Shown here: positions 18,184-26,297 of the stretch, piece after piece
How positions within the stretch are numbered: position 1 is the stretch's first letter
How the letters are laid out: each line of letters starts with the position of its first letter
Source of the DNA: Elizabethkingia occulta
GTDB taxonomy: Bacteria > Bacteroidota > Bacteroidia > Flavobacteriales > Weeksellaceae
Length of the DNA: 64,000 nt
Assembly: GCF_002023715.1 (NCBI RefSeq)
Contig: NZ_MAHX01000006.1
Span: 1-64,000, forward strand
Direction: 5' to 3'
Notes under the pieces: generated by a model
Told to the model about the DNA's origin: nothing
Databases searched by the model: none
The model's input: only the letters and a program-made list of their open reading frames with translations
Translations under genes and position numbers: made by a program

Positions 18184-18211
18184 AAAAATGCTTAGAAAAA
18201 TCTAAGCATTT
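18184..18211 (-). terminator. Probable terminator of the greA-HIT operon
   Basis: An 11-bp stem aaatgcttaga/tctaagcattt (18186-18196 with 18201-18211) overlaps the HIT stop codon. The following minus-strand tract is only moderately T-rich. Confidence 0.5.
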
Positions 18212-18591
18212 GCAATTTTTTCTTGAATTTTTTGATATTCTTCAGGTGATAATTTCAATCGCTCTCTGGAGAAATCGATATCATGTAAGTGCTGAAGCGG
18301 CACTAAATGAATATGAGCATGTGGAACTTCCAAACCTATAACAGCTACTCCTACTCTTTTGCACGGAATTGCAGCGCCAATTTTTTTGGCTACTTTTTGT
18401 GCAAAACTGAAAAGCTCTTTAAATTCTTCTGAATCCAGATCAAAAATAAGATCAATCTCTTTTTTAGGAATTACTAATGTATGTCCTTCTACTAAAGGCA
18501 TTACATCCAGAAAAGCTAAATGCTTCTCGTCCTCCATTATTTTATATGCAGGGATTTCTCCGTTAACTATTTTGGTGAAAATGCTGCTCAT
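18202..18591 (-). CDS. HIT-family nucleotide hydrolase
   Basis: A 129-aa histidine-triad protein of the HINT type. The active-site motif HAHIHLVPL is at about residues 92-100, and the N-terminal FTKIVNGEIPAYKI is typical. It probably hydrolyses adenosine phosphoramidates or dinucleotides; the physiological substrate is not fixed by sequence. It starts 11 bases after greA and is very likely co-transcribed. Confidence 0.93.
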   Translation of the reverse strand: MSSIFTKIVNGEIPAYKIMEDEKHLAFLDVMPLVEGHTLVIPKKEIDLIFDLDSEEFKELFSFAQKVAKKIGAAIPCKRVGVAVIGLEVPHAHIHLVPLQHLHDIDFSRERLKLSPEEYQKIQEKIANA

Positions 18592-18602
18592 AATTCTACT
18601 AT

Positions 18603-19073
18603 TTAGTTTAAGCTAATTTCTAATACTTCAAACGATAACTTGTTTCCGTTTGGTAAAGTAATTTCTGCTGTTTCACCAACAACTTTACCTAACAGTCCTT
18701 TAGCAATAGGGGTATTTACTGAGATTTTACCTGACTTTAAGTCACTCTCATTATCTGGTACTAAGGTAAACGTTTGCATTTGTTTAGTTCCGTTATTTTT
18801 AAGCTTCACAGTACATAAGATGGATACTTTAGAAGTATCTAACTGACTTTCATCAATTACTTTTGAAGTAGCAATAGTATCTTTTAACTTAGAAATTCTC
18901 ATTTCCAGCATTCCTTGAGCTTCTTTAGCCGCATCGTATTCTGCGTTTTCAGATAAATCACCTTTATCGCGAGCTTCTGCAATCTGTTGTGTAATTTTAG
19001 GTCTTTCAATGGTTTCCAACTGCTCTAGTTCAGCCTTCATTTTTTCTAAACCTTCTTTGGTTACATAACTCAT
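18603..19073 (-). CDS. greA: Transcription elongation factor GreA
   Basis: Enters the RNA polymerase secondary channel and stimulates cleavage of backtracked transcripts. The N-terminal coiled coil (about residues 1-75) carries the acidic tip DKGDLSENAEYD (about 36-47), with the paired acidic residues needed for cleavage. The C-terminal FKBP-like domain covers about 80-156. The length of 156 aa is standard. A -7 box lies about 75 bases upstream and a terminator-like hairpin lies in the leader between it and the ATG. Confidence 0.96.
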   Translation of the reverse strand: MSYVTKEGLEKMKAELEQLETIERPKITQQIAEARDKGDLSENAEYDAAKEAQGMLEMRISKLKDTIATSKVIDESQLDTSKVSILCTVKLKNNGTKQMQTFTLVPDNESDLKSGKISVNTPIAKGLLGKVVGETAEITLPNGNKLSFEVLEISLN

Positions 19074-19095
19074 AATACAATATTTTAGGTTAGTA

Positions 19096-19124
19096 TAAAT
19101 AAAATATCCGACCTTTGCCGGATA
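19096..19124 (-). promoter_or_regulatory. Terminator-like hairpin in the greA leader
   Basis: A 6-bp stem tatccg/cggata (19105-19110 with 19119-19124), followed on the minus strand by TTTTATTTAT. It lies inside the greA leader, downstream of the -7 box and about 30 bases before the ATG. No minus-strand gene lies upstream, since dtd is on the other strand, so it is not the end of another transcript. It may cause partial early termination. Confidence 0.45.
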
Positions 19125-19146
19125 CTCATGTCTTGATTAATTTTAG

Positions 19147-19154
19147 CAAATATA
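19147..19154 (-). promoter_or_regulatory. Likely -7 box for greA
   Basis: On the minus strand this reads TATATTTG, an exact TAnnTTTG. The -33 element 19 bases further is weak. Transcription would start near 19140. Confidence 0.45.
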
Positions 19155-19307
19155 TAATTTATTTTCAATAAAAAGAAATATATAGCATTTAATTACAAGA
19201 GTCTAATTATCAATAAATTAAAAACGTTCATTTAATTTTTTTCCTTAAAAAATTAAACTCCTCTCAACGAAACCTAAAAAAACACTAATATTTTCTATAT
19301 TTATGCC

Positions 19308-19757
19308 ATGAAAGTAGTTATTCAAAGAGTTTCCGAGTCTGAAGTGGTGGTAGAAAACCAATCTGTTGGCAAAATCGGAAAAGGTTTTATGCTTTTAATA
19401 GGAATTGATGAAAATGATGAAAAACAAGATGCAGACTGGCTCGTACAAAAGATACTAAATCTTCGTGTTTTTGGAGATGAAGAAGGCAAACTGAACCTTT
19501 CTGTTCTGGATATAAAAGGGGAACTATTGTGCATTAGTCAATTCACTCTTATTGCAGATTACAAAAAGGGAAATCGCCCTTCTTTTATCAAGGCTGCCAA
19601 ACCTGATAAAGCAGTTCCTCTATTTGAATACTTCAAAGAGGAAATGGCCAAAAGCGGATTAAAAACTGAGAGTGGAATCTTTGGTGCCGATATGAAGGTT
19701 TCTCTGATCAACGATGGACCCGTAACTATTGTGATGGATTCGAAAACAAAACTATAA
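19308..19757 (+). CDS. dtd: D-aminoacyl-tRNA deacylase
   Basis: Removes D-amino acids (and glycine from tRNA-Ala) mis-attached to tRNA. Two family motifs are clear: SQFTLIADYKKGNRPSF (about residues 78-94) and the Gly-cisPro region of the NDGPVTIVMD type near the C-terminus. The length of 149 aa is normal. It is a single gene, divergent from greA and convergent with a lipoprotein gene through a shared terminator. Confidence 0.96.
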   Translation: MKVVIQRVSESEVVVENQSVGKIGKGFMLLIGIDENDEKQDADWLVQKILNLRVFGDEEGKLNLSVLDIKGELLCISQFTLIADYKKGNRPSFIKAAKPDKAVPLFEYFKEEMAKSGLKTESGIFGADMKVSLINDGPVTIVMDSKTKL

Positions 19758-19817
19758 ATTCAGTTTTCTTTTATAAGAGTCTCTATTAATAAAAGTTTTA
19801 AAAGGACATAAAATACA

Positions 19818-19848
19818 AAAAATGACCAGGAATTCCCCGGTCATTTTT
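19818..19848. terminator. Bidirectional terminator, dtd / lipoprotein operon
   Basis: A 10-bp perfect stem aaaaatgacc/ggtcattttt (19818-19827 with 19839-19848). A-rich and T-rich flanks extend the pairing almost without a break, so it works in both directions. It lies between two convergent genes. Confidence 0.85.
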
Positions 19849-19853
19849 GTATT

Positions 19854-20336
19854 TTATTTTAGCTGTACACTGAACTTTCCTTTCTGACTGCCATCAGCCA
19901 TTAGACTTTTCCCTATGACCAGACTGTAATCACCTTTCTGGTTTAGATTATATTCAATATCCTGTCCAAAAGGTCCATCAATACTCTGATTATTGAGTTC
20001 GACATTATTGAACCGGATATTCTGATTTCCGGATTCGGAGGTAATCTTCCCGGTAATCTTTATATTTCCCGCATTCTTCAAATGTATGATCAGTTTTTGA
20101 TCTTCATTGGTGAACTCATCTTCGAATGTTACAGGAAATGTTTTTACATCTACTTCGCGGGTAATTGTATTTCCGGTAGCCTGTCGGCTCGGGCTGTGAT
20201 CTTGTTTTACAGTATCAGTTTTGCTTATACTCACAGCAGAAGAGTCCTCTTTATGGGGTTGCATTTTATGTGGATTTTTTGAACAAGCCGCCATTATAAG
20301 CATAAGAGGCAGAAAAGAAGCAACTATCTTTTTCAT
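19854..20336 (-). CDS. Predicted lipoprotein of unknown function
   Basis: A 160-aa protein with a lipoprotein signal; the lipobox is LIMAAC with Cys18. A low-complexity Ser/Thr/Lys/His linker (about 20-60) is followed by a beta-rich domain of about 95 residues with repeated short strands and no known catalytic motif. It starts 1 base after the preceding gene's stop, making it the last gene of the five-gene membrane operon 23384-19854. Confidence 0.75.
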   Translation of the reverse strand: MKKIVASFLPLMLIMAACSKNPHKMQPHKEDSSAVSISKTDTVKQDHSPSRQATGNTITREVDVKTFPVTFEDEFTNEDQKLIIHLKNAGNIKITGKITSESGNQNIRFNNVELNNQSIDGPFGQDIEYNLNQKGDYSLVIGKSLMADGSQKGKFSVQLK

Positions 20337-20337
20337 A

Positions 20338-21714
20338 TTATTTGGTATTAATCGTTTCGTAATAAAGCAACTTGGAAAGGAAGGTTTTCTTTTGTTCTTT
20401 ATTTACCTTATCTAAAACGTAAGATCTTATCAGGTTATTATGAGAATCATTTGCATATTTTAATAAATAACGTTCATTAAAGTTAACAGAATTCTGGTGA
20501 TAATCAGCAGAAAAGTCTTTTCGTTTTATATTTTCAGAAGTAACAATACCTCCCCAATTAACAAAGCTGATCACCAAAACTGTAGCATAGAAAAACCAGA
20601 ACATAGTATTGAAAAGGAATGCATTGGTTTTCTTCTTATGAATTTTAATAAATGTAATGCCTAAACCTATCGTAGCAAGTATAAGAAAGGCATAAACTCC
20701 AAGACGTTTGTACGTGAGTCCGTAATTGACAATATATTCGGTATTCTTCATCATAGCCGAAAACAGTAAAACAGTGTTCAGGACAATCCAAGCTTTTGCC
20801 AATAACTGCATTAATTTGGCTTTTGGATCAAAATTAAAGGTCGATTTAAAATAAAACATAATCACAAGTATCACCATGATAATGGAAAGAATTACAGCTC
20901 CTACCCTTTCATGGGTTTCTTCGGAAAGCTGAACAGGAGTTTTAGGAACTTCATAGAACTGCTCATAATTATAACTTACAATAAAGAAAACAAGCAGGAT
21001 ATTGAGTAACAGAAATGTCACAACTCCACTCATTCTCTCAGCATCAATACCAAGGTCTGAGTAAGTAGGTTTTAAAATCTTTGCACCATCATTAAAATCA
21101 TTATCCAGAAAAGATTGTTGTTTGTAAATCAGTCTTTCTATTACAAAATTCCAGTAGTTAAAGGCCAAAAAGAATCCCAGTATTCCCAGACAAAATAATT
21201 GCCAGAAATTGATATCCCAATTGATATTGGTAAATAGGTTTGCAAACTGATCACTTCCATAGGTATACACCACAAAAAATATAAAAACAAAAAATGCCGG
21301 AATCAGGATAACAGCTAGTAGCTTCTGCCATGTTCCGGATGAGTTTTTTGGGGGAAGCCATTTGTCAAAACTAAAAAAGCGGCACAAAAATGTAAAACAG
21401 TTGGTAACAAGAATTGGTAAAATAAAAAGCGTTTTCAGTTTTCTGCTTTTACTGCGAAATGAAAGAAGAATTAATGAACTTACCAATGCAAGAAAAGAAG
21501 GAAAATCGCCGTACCATGCAAATGCTCCTGCCGAAAGTATGCTTGTAATAAATAGTATAAAAAATATACGGGTCTTATTGCGTTTTGGTGTATTGAAAAG
21601 TGTTAGCGCTGCATAAATAATTGCCAACAAGCTAAGATTGAGCCCCATATTTTCATTGTAAAATATAGCCACAAAAAGGAATGTTGTCAGTAATATAAGG
21701 TGATGTGTTTTCAT
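20338..21714 (-). CDS. Polytopic membrane protein, DUF4153/DUF4173-like
   Basis: A 458-aa protein with about 11-12 predicted membrane helices. The pattern of an extracytoplasmic loop near EETHERVGAVILSIIMVILV resembles the DUF4153/DUF4173 group of Bacteroidota membrane proteins. That is a recollection of the family, not a match I could run. No catalytic motif is seen. It lies between a Coq4-like gene (23-base gap) and the terminal lipoprotein gene. Confidence 0.65.
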   Translation of the reverse strand: MKTHHLILLTTFLFVAIFYNENMGLNLSLLAIIYAALTLFNTPKRNKTRIFFILFITSILSAGAFAWYGDFPSFLALVSSLILLSFRSKSRKLKTLFILPILVTNCFTFLCRFFSFDKWLPPKNSSGTWQKLLAVILIPAFFVFIFFVVYTYGSDQFANLFTNINWDINFWQLFCLGILGFFLAFNYWNFVIERLIYKQQSFLDNDFNDGAKILKPTYSDLGIDAERMSGVVTFLLLNILLVFFIVSYNYEQFYEVPKTPVQLSEETHERVGAVILSIIMVILVIMFYFKSTFNFDPKAKLMQLLAKAWIVLNTVLLFSAMMKNTEYIVNYGLTYKRLGVYAFLILATIGLGITFIKIHKKKTNAFLFNTMFWFFYATVLVISFVNWGGIVTSENIKRKDFSADYHQNSVNFNERYLLKYANDSHNNLIRSYVLDKVNKEQKKTFLSKLLYYETINTK

Positions 21715-21737
21715 AATCAGGTAAGGTGTTGGTTGAT

Positions 21738-22223
21738 TTAATAAAATACAGGTGCTTGTTTTTGGTAAATAAAGTCTTTCAAATGGTCAAAATTTTGCCA
21801 GAGTAAACTTTCGAAATCCCAATGAAAAAAAGGTTTCATTCGTTTTCCTTTTTGGTATGCTCTTATATATATTTTTAGATATTCCGGCAGGAAAAGTGTT
21901 CCCAGAAATATGGCAGCAAGGAGATGAGCATTTAGTTTTCCATTGCCTAAAAGAAGATACTGCATGGCAACTTCATCTTCGAAATTGGTTCCACAGCCAG
22001 TAATAAGGTGGTGTACATCGTGATTTTCCATTTTAGGAATCATGGTGAATCCATGCTGTTTATAAAATTCTCCTAGTTTTCGGCCCAGAGAATCTTTTTC
22101 AAAAAGCAGCAGTTGCTCTTCAGTGAACTGCCATTGCCTTTTCTTCTTTTTAAAATACTTTCTGTAAAGTTTCTGGGTATAATGGTATACAAATAGTAAA
22201 AATTGAACGCGCATTTTTTTCAT
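21738..22223 (-). CDS. Coq4-family protein
   Basis: A 161-aa protein. The central motif HDVHHLITGCGT, followed by an acidic residue (FEDEV), matches the HDxxHxxxG zinc-type motif of Coq4, which acts in ubiquinone synthesis in mitochondria and proteobacteria. Bacteroidota make menaquinone, so a different role is likely. The N-terminus is basic (KKMRVQ...YFKKKKRQW) and may bind the membrane surface. It lies 16 bases after a small membrane protein and 23 bases before the DUF4153/4173-like gene. Confidence 0.7.
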   Translation of the reverse strand: MKKMRVQFLLFVYHYTQKLYRKYFKKKKRQWQFTEEQLLLFEKDSLGRKLGEFYKQHGFTMIPKMENHDVHHLITGCGTNFEDEVAMQYLLLGNGKLNAHLLAAIFLGTLFLPEYLKIYIRAYQKGKRMKPFFHWDFESLLWQNFDHLKDFIYQKQAPVFY

Positions 22224-22239
22224 AATCTATAGTTTTTAA

Positions 22240-22533
22240 TTACATAAGGTTGATGCCTATTAATGCATAAAAAACAGCAATAGGAATATTGATTGAAAGA
22301 ATTAAAATTGATTTTAAACAGGCTTTGCGTTTTGTTTCATTAAAAAGCCCATAAATAAGTAAGCCAAGAACAATTAACAGGTTCAGCATTGTCGCATAAA
22401 TCAAGAGTAAATATCCGCTTGATGCAAATACCTGGTCTTTTGTAAACAGATATCCGAAAAGACATATGTTTCCCAATAAAAATGAAACTCCGAATACAAG
22501 TTTCCCTAAAACAATAATATCACGATTTTCCAT
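22240..22533 (-). CDS. Small membrane protein of unknown function
   Basis: A 97-aa protein with three predicted membrane helices (about residues 8-28, 37-62 and 72-95) and a short basic loop NETKRKAC between the second and third. No family is recognised. It starts 11 bases after the metallophosphoesterase stop, within the same operon. Confidence 0.7.
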   Translation of the reverse strand: MENRDIIVLGKLVFGVSFLLGNICLFGYLFTKDQVFASSGYLLLIYATMLNLLIVLGLLIYGLFNETKRKACLKSILILSINIPIAVFYALIGINLM

Positions 22534-22544
22534 AGTTTTTTAAT

Positions 22545-23384
22545 TTAAGCCTGAGTAAGTGTAAAAACAGTAATCTCCGGGCGTACCATAAAACGAACCT
22601 GGCGGGAGTGTCCTATTGCCCGGTTGATATATAACATCCTGCCATCTTGCAGATCGATTTCTCCGGAGATGTATTCTTTATTTTTGACTGGCAGAATTGG
22701 TGTAATAACTCCCGGAATTCTACATTGTCCCCCGTGGGTATGTCCACTGAGAATCCATCCTTTATAACCATTCCATACATCGAGGTCGCATACATCAGGA
22801 TTATGACACAGAACCAGATTTGCTTTTGTCTCATCATAATCTTTCATCACCTGAAGAGGATCAAAATTTGGAGACCATAAATCTTCAAAACCTATAAAAT
22901 TCAGTCCTGAAATTTCTGATTGTGCATTGTTGAGCATTTGGACTCCTGAATTTTTCATAATATCACAAATGTTAATAGCAACATCCGTCTCGCTCCAATT
23001 GAATCCGTAATCATGATTTCCTAATATTCCGAAAGTTGCAATATTTCCTAATACAGCATGTCTCATCACTTTATGAAGTTGTGTATATTGTATTTCGTTT
23101 TCCCAACTTACATAATCGCCTGTGTATACTACAAAATCAGGATTGAAAGCTTTTGCCTCCTGAAAAACCTCTATCAGAAAATTCCAATCAAAACGGTTTC
23201 CGACGTGCATATCAGATATTTGCATTAATCTTTTCCCCTTTAGATATTCGGGCAAGTTTTTTACTGGTAATTCTCTCTGAACAAATTCTACCCAGAAGGG
23301 TTCTATCTGCCAGGAGTACAGCACAGGTAATGCACCAATAGCAGACACCTGCAGCAATCGTTTAATAAATGTTTTTCTGTTCAT
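22545..23384 (-). CDS. Membrane-anchored metallophosphoesterase
   Basis: A 279-aa calcineurin-like phosphoesterase. Metal-ligand motifs appear in order: DMHVG (about 58-62), GDYVSWE (about 94-100), GNHDYG (about 121-126) and GHTHGGQ (about 214-220). The N-terminus has a hydrophobic segment after RKTFIKRLL, so it is membrane-anchored or exported, as in YkuE/YaeI-type enzymes that act on lipid-linked phosphates. It is the first gene of a five-gene operon, preceded by the palindrome at 23402-23420. Confidence 0.88.
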   Translation of the reverse strand: MNRKTFIKRLLQVSAIGALPVLYSWQIEPFWVEFVQRELPVKNLPEYLKGKRLMQISDMHVGNRFDWNFLIEVFQEAKAFNPDFVVYTGDYVSWENEIQYTQLHKVMRHAVLGNIATFGILGNHDYGFNWSETDVAINICDIMKNSGVQMLNNAQSEISGLNFIGFEDLWSPNFDPLQVMKDYDETKANLVLCHNPDVCDLDVWNGYKGWILSGHTHGGQCRIPGVITPILPVKNKEYISGEIDLQDGRMLYINRAIGHSRQVRFMVRPEITVFTLTQA

Positions 23385-23401
23385 TTGTTTTTATTATAAA
23401 G

Positions 23402-23420
23402 TACTTTGTATTTCAAAGTA
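23402..23420. promoter_or_regulatory. Probable operator palindrome, site 1
   Basis: A perfect palindrome TACTTTG-N5-CAAAGTA lies 18 bases before the metallophosphoesterase start. The same half-sites and the same 5-base spacer recur at 24537-24555, and partly at 23756-23774. It is a candidate binding site for the winged-helix regulator encoded next to it. Confidence 0.55.
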
Positions 23421-23441
23421 AACTTTCAAAAAAATATAGCT

Positions 23442-23732
23442 CTATCTTCCTAGCAATTTTTCCAGCGCATCCAGATGTTCTGAAAAAGCTTGTCTTCCTG
23501 AATTAGTAACTCTATAAGATGTCTTTGGTTTCTTACCGACAAATTCTTTCTTTATTTCAATATATCCTGCTTTCTCCAGTGCTGTACTATGGCTGGCCAA
23601 GTTACCATCCGTAACTTCCAGCAGCCCTTTCATTTCTGTAAAGTCAACCCAGTCGTTTACCATGAGAACGGACATTATTCCCAATCTCACCCGACTTTCA
23701 AATTCTTTATTGAGTTGATTTACTTTAATCAT
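23442..23732 (-). CDS. Winged-helix transcriptional regulator
   Basis: A 96-aa single-domain winged-helix protein (ArsR/MarR-like; the Bacteroidota group paired with membrane proteins). The recognition helix lies in LEVTDGNLASHSTALEKAG (about residues 38-56), and the wing is the KKEFVGKKPKTSYRVT strand pair. No effector-binding domain or cysteine metal site is present. Genes on both sides code for membrane proteins, and near-identical palindromes lie in front of them, so autoregulation and local control are likely. Confidence 0.85.
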   Translation of the reverse strand: MIKVNQLNKEFESRVRLGIMSVLMVNDWVDFTEMKGLLEVTDGNLASHSTALEKAGYIEIKKEFVGKKPKTSYRVTNSGRQAFSEHLDALEKLLGR

Positions 23733-23755
23733 TTTAATTTTATTCTGTTAATTCC

Positions 23756-23774
23756 AAAATAGTCGTACAAAGTA
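23756..23774. promoter_or_regulatory. Half-conserved operator, site 2
   Basis: One half (CAAAGTA, 23768-23774) matches site 1 exactly and the other (aaaatag, 23756-23762) is degenerate, with the same 5-base spacer. It lies 24 bases before the winged-helix start, where an autoregulatory site would sit. Confidence 0.35.
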
Positions 23775-23924
23775 CTATTCCCTGATTACCTTTCTAGTTC
23801 TGTATTTTCTTCTGCTATCCTATATCTGAAAGAGTACTATCAAACAACTTCTACAGAGAATGGCCGCAAAAATAAGGGTAAAAATTTCCACTCTTTTACA
23901 TTTTTCCTTTAATTGAAGAAAATC

Positions 23925-24530
23925 TTATTTCTTGTACATGAGTATACCATATACAATGTGCAAAACGCCAAATCCTAAAGCCCAAAAAAGTAATCCGTGT
24001 CCGGGGAAAAATAGCGCTATAATTCCTAATATCATTTCAGAAATCCCTAAAAACCTTACAACATCCAGAGTATATTTCTCAGCACTAAATAAAGCTGCTC
24101 CATATACAAACAACATCATTGGCGCAACCAATATATAGTATTGCTGTATAACAAGACCTATACAGAATATCCCGCCCAGGGCTAAAGGAACACAAAAATT
24201 GAACAATAGTTTTTTAGTCGCTGCGGTCCAAAAAGGTTGGTCGGACTTTTTGATATTTTTCCAGGTAAATATTCCCCCGAAAAATATTGCGGACACTAAT
24301 ACAATCAATGCAACAATAATAAGATGGGTAACCTTATCTTCCACCTTATGCAGGCTTCTTCCTTCGTAGTCAAGTCCGGTAGCACCTAAATAATTATAAG
24401 CATAAGCTGCCCCTAATAAAGCAATAACTCCTGCTACTATTCCGGACATACCACTAAGTGACAGGAATCGTGTAGAACGTTCCATCATATCCCGGATATG
24501 AGACAAATCTTTATGATAATTCTGATCCAT
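23925..24530 (-). CDS. Membrane protein of unknown function
   Basis: A 201-aa protein with six predicted membrane helices and a short cytoplasmic N-terminus (YHKDLSHIRDMMERSTRF) that resembles the start of many Bacteroidota membrane proteins encoded beside winged-helix regulators. No catalytic motif is seen. It lies 192 bases upstream of the regulator on the same strand, and an operator-like palindrome overlaps its own -7 box (TAGCTTTG on the minus strand). Confidence 0.7.
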   Translation of the reverse strand: MDQNYHKDLSHIRDMMERSTRFLSLSGMSGIVAGVIALLGAAYAYNYLGATGLDYEGRSLHKVEDKVTHLIIVALIVLVSAIFFGGIFTWKNIKKSDQPFWTAATKKLLFNFCVPLALGGIFCIGLVIQQYYILVAPMMLFVYGAALFSAEKYTLDVVRFLGISEMILGIIALFFPGHGLLFWALGFGVLHIVYGILMYKK

Positions 24531-24536
24531 ATAAAG

Positions 24537-24555
24537 AACTTTGAATTACAAAGCT
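24537..24555. promoter_or_regulatory. Probable operator palindrome, site 3
   Basis: AACTTTG-N5-CAAAGCT repeats the site 1 pattern, with five of seven bases per half-site. On the minus strand it contains TAGCTTTG, an exact TAnnTTTG box, so a bound regulator would occlude the promoter of the 201-aa membrane protein gene. Confidence 0.5.
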
Positions 24556-24654
24556 ACAATTTATTTTTAATTACAAAAATATTTTTTGAAATTTTTAGTA
24601 TTGTTCAAAACCAATTTCTCAAATCATTAACTTTAGGAAGATAAACAACACAGA

Positions 24655-26256
24655 ATGAATAAGGAAATTCTAAGATCATCCATCTTCAGACATTTAGATG
24701 GTATTGTTACTGCTCCCGTAGCTGTATCACTAAACAAGAAAGGTATCATCGACCATATATTAGAAAAAGAAACAATTATTCTTTCCGATCTTACAGAACA
24801 ATTTAAAGCTAATGAAGGTTATCTGAATGTTGCCTTGCATACATTGGGTTCACAGGGATTTATCATTTACAATACAGATAATAACAAGAATACAGTCTCT
24901 GTTACAGCAAACAGCAATACATTGCTATTAAAGAAACTCTCTTTTCTGTATGACAAGATAATTCCCTTTCTGAAAAAATCTACAGATATTAGGAATCAGA
25001 TTTTGGAAACTTCATTTATAGAAGAGTTTAGTCTTCTTGCAGCAGCTATGAAGAATAATTTTGATCTCAATATTTCTGATAATCCTGAGGAGAAAGGTAT
25101 TCAGGAACAAATATTAAAACATATTGAAGGTTGTATTATAGGCCCTGTAATTGTATATCTAGGTATGACAGGTATGTTTCATAAGTATTTTATGGAAACT
25201 TCCTTTCAGGCGGCAGAATTTCATAAAAAAGCAGAAAACTTTGAGGTTATTCTGGATTTCCTGACACATTTGGGATGGTTTAGAAAAAACGGAAGCAATT
25301 ATAAGTTTACAGAAACCGGTGTTTATTATGCTAAACGAGCTGCCTCATATGGAGTAACGGTCTCTTATCTGCCAATGCTAAACAGGTTGGATGAATTATT
25401 ATTTGGAGATGCACACAAAATAAGGGAAATAGCAGAAGGTGATGACGAGATCCATGTGGATCGTGCTATGAATGTATGGGGAAGCGGTGGTGCACATTCT
25501 AACTATTTTAAGGTAGCCAATGATTTTATTATTCAGGTCTTCAATCAACCTATCCATTTACAGCCCAAAGGTATATTGGATATGGGTTGTGGTAACGGTG
25601 CCTTTATTCAGCATATTTTCGAAACAATAGAAAGACAAACCCTGCGTGGAAAAATGTTGGAAGAGCATCCTCTTTTTTTAGTAGGAGCAGATTATAATCC
25701 GGCAGCACTAAAAGCAACCCGCGCGAACCTCATCAACAATGATATTTGGGCGAAGGTGATCTGGGGAGATATCGGAAATCCGAAGAAGTTGGCAGAGGAT
25801 CTTAGAGAAAGCTATGAGATTGAGCTTTCGGACTTATTGAATATAAGAACCTTTCTGGACCATAACCGGGTATGGAAAACTCCGGAAAATAAAAACCCGG
25901 AAAGAATAAGTAGTTCAACCGGAGCATTTGCCTTTCGTGGTGAAAGACTCTCTAACAATATTGTAGAGGAAAGCCTGAAAGAACATTTGGAGCTTTGGCT
26001 TCCTTATATTAAGAAAAATGGATTACTCATAATAGAACTCCATTCTCTAAATCCTGAACTTACCCAAAATAATCTGGGCAAAACTGCTGCAACGGCTTAT
26101 GAAACTACTCATGGATTCTCGGATCAGTACATTCTTGAAGTTGATGTTTTCAGAAAAATATGCACAGAAACAGGATTAAGTATTAGTCCGGAATTTTCGA
26201 GAAAGTTTCCTGACTCGGATCTGGCAACAGTTTCTATAAATCTTTTAAAAGCTTAG
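24655..26256 (+). CDS. SAM-dependent methyltransferase with a duplicated N-terminal domain
   Basis: A 533-aa class I methyltransferase. The SAM motif GILDMGCGNGAF is near residues 303-314. The N-terminal 220 residues contain two related winged-helix-like modules: residues 12-31 (RHLDGIVTAPVAVSLNKKGI) align with residues 155-174 (KHIEGCIIGPVIVYLGMTGM). This layout recalls the methyltransferase domains of some polyketide pathways (AprA-like). No polyketide genes are nearby and the substrate is unknown. It stands alone, divergent from the membrane-protein gene and with its own terminator. Confidence 0.75.
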   Translation: MNKEILRSSIFRHLDGIVTAPVAVSLNKKGIIDHILEKETIILSDLTEQFKANEGYLNVALHTLGSQGFIIYNTDNNKNTVSVTANSNTLLLKKLSFLYDKIIPFLKKSTDIRNQILETSFIEEFSLLAAAMKNNFDLNISDNPEEKGIQEQILKHIEGCIIGPVIVYLGMTGMFHKYFMETSFQAAEFHKKAENFEVILDFLTHLGWFRKNGSNYKFTETGVYYAKRAASYGVTVSYLPMLNRLDELLFGDAHKIREIAEGDDEIHVDRAMNVWGSGGAHSNYFKVANDFIIQVFNQPIHLQPKGILDMGCGNGAFIQHIFETIERQTLRGKMLEEHPLFLVGADYNPAALKATRANLINNDIWAKVIWGDIGNPKKLAEDLRESYEIELSDLLNIRTFLDHNRVWKTPENKNPERISSSTGAFAFRGERLSNNIVEESLKEHLELWLPYIKKNGLLIIELHSLNPELTQNNLGKTAATAYETTHGFSDQYILEVDVFRKICTETGLSISPEFSRKFPDSDLATVSINLLKA

Positions 26257-26262
26257 TAATAT

Positions 26263-26295
26263 AAAAGAGCGATTATAAAACATAATCGCTCTTTT
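26263..26295. terminator. Bidirectional terminator, methyltransferase / enoyl-CoA hydratase
   Basis: A 14-bp perfect stem aaaagagcgattat/ataatcgctctttt (26263-26276 with 26282-26295) with a 5-base loop. A- and T-runs on the two sides serve both convergent genes. Confidence 0.88.
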
Positions 26296-26297
26296 AT

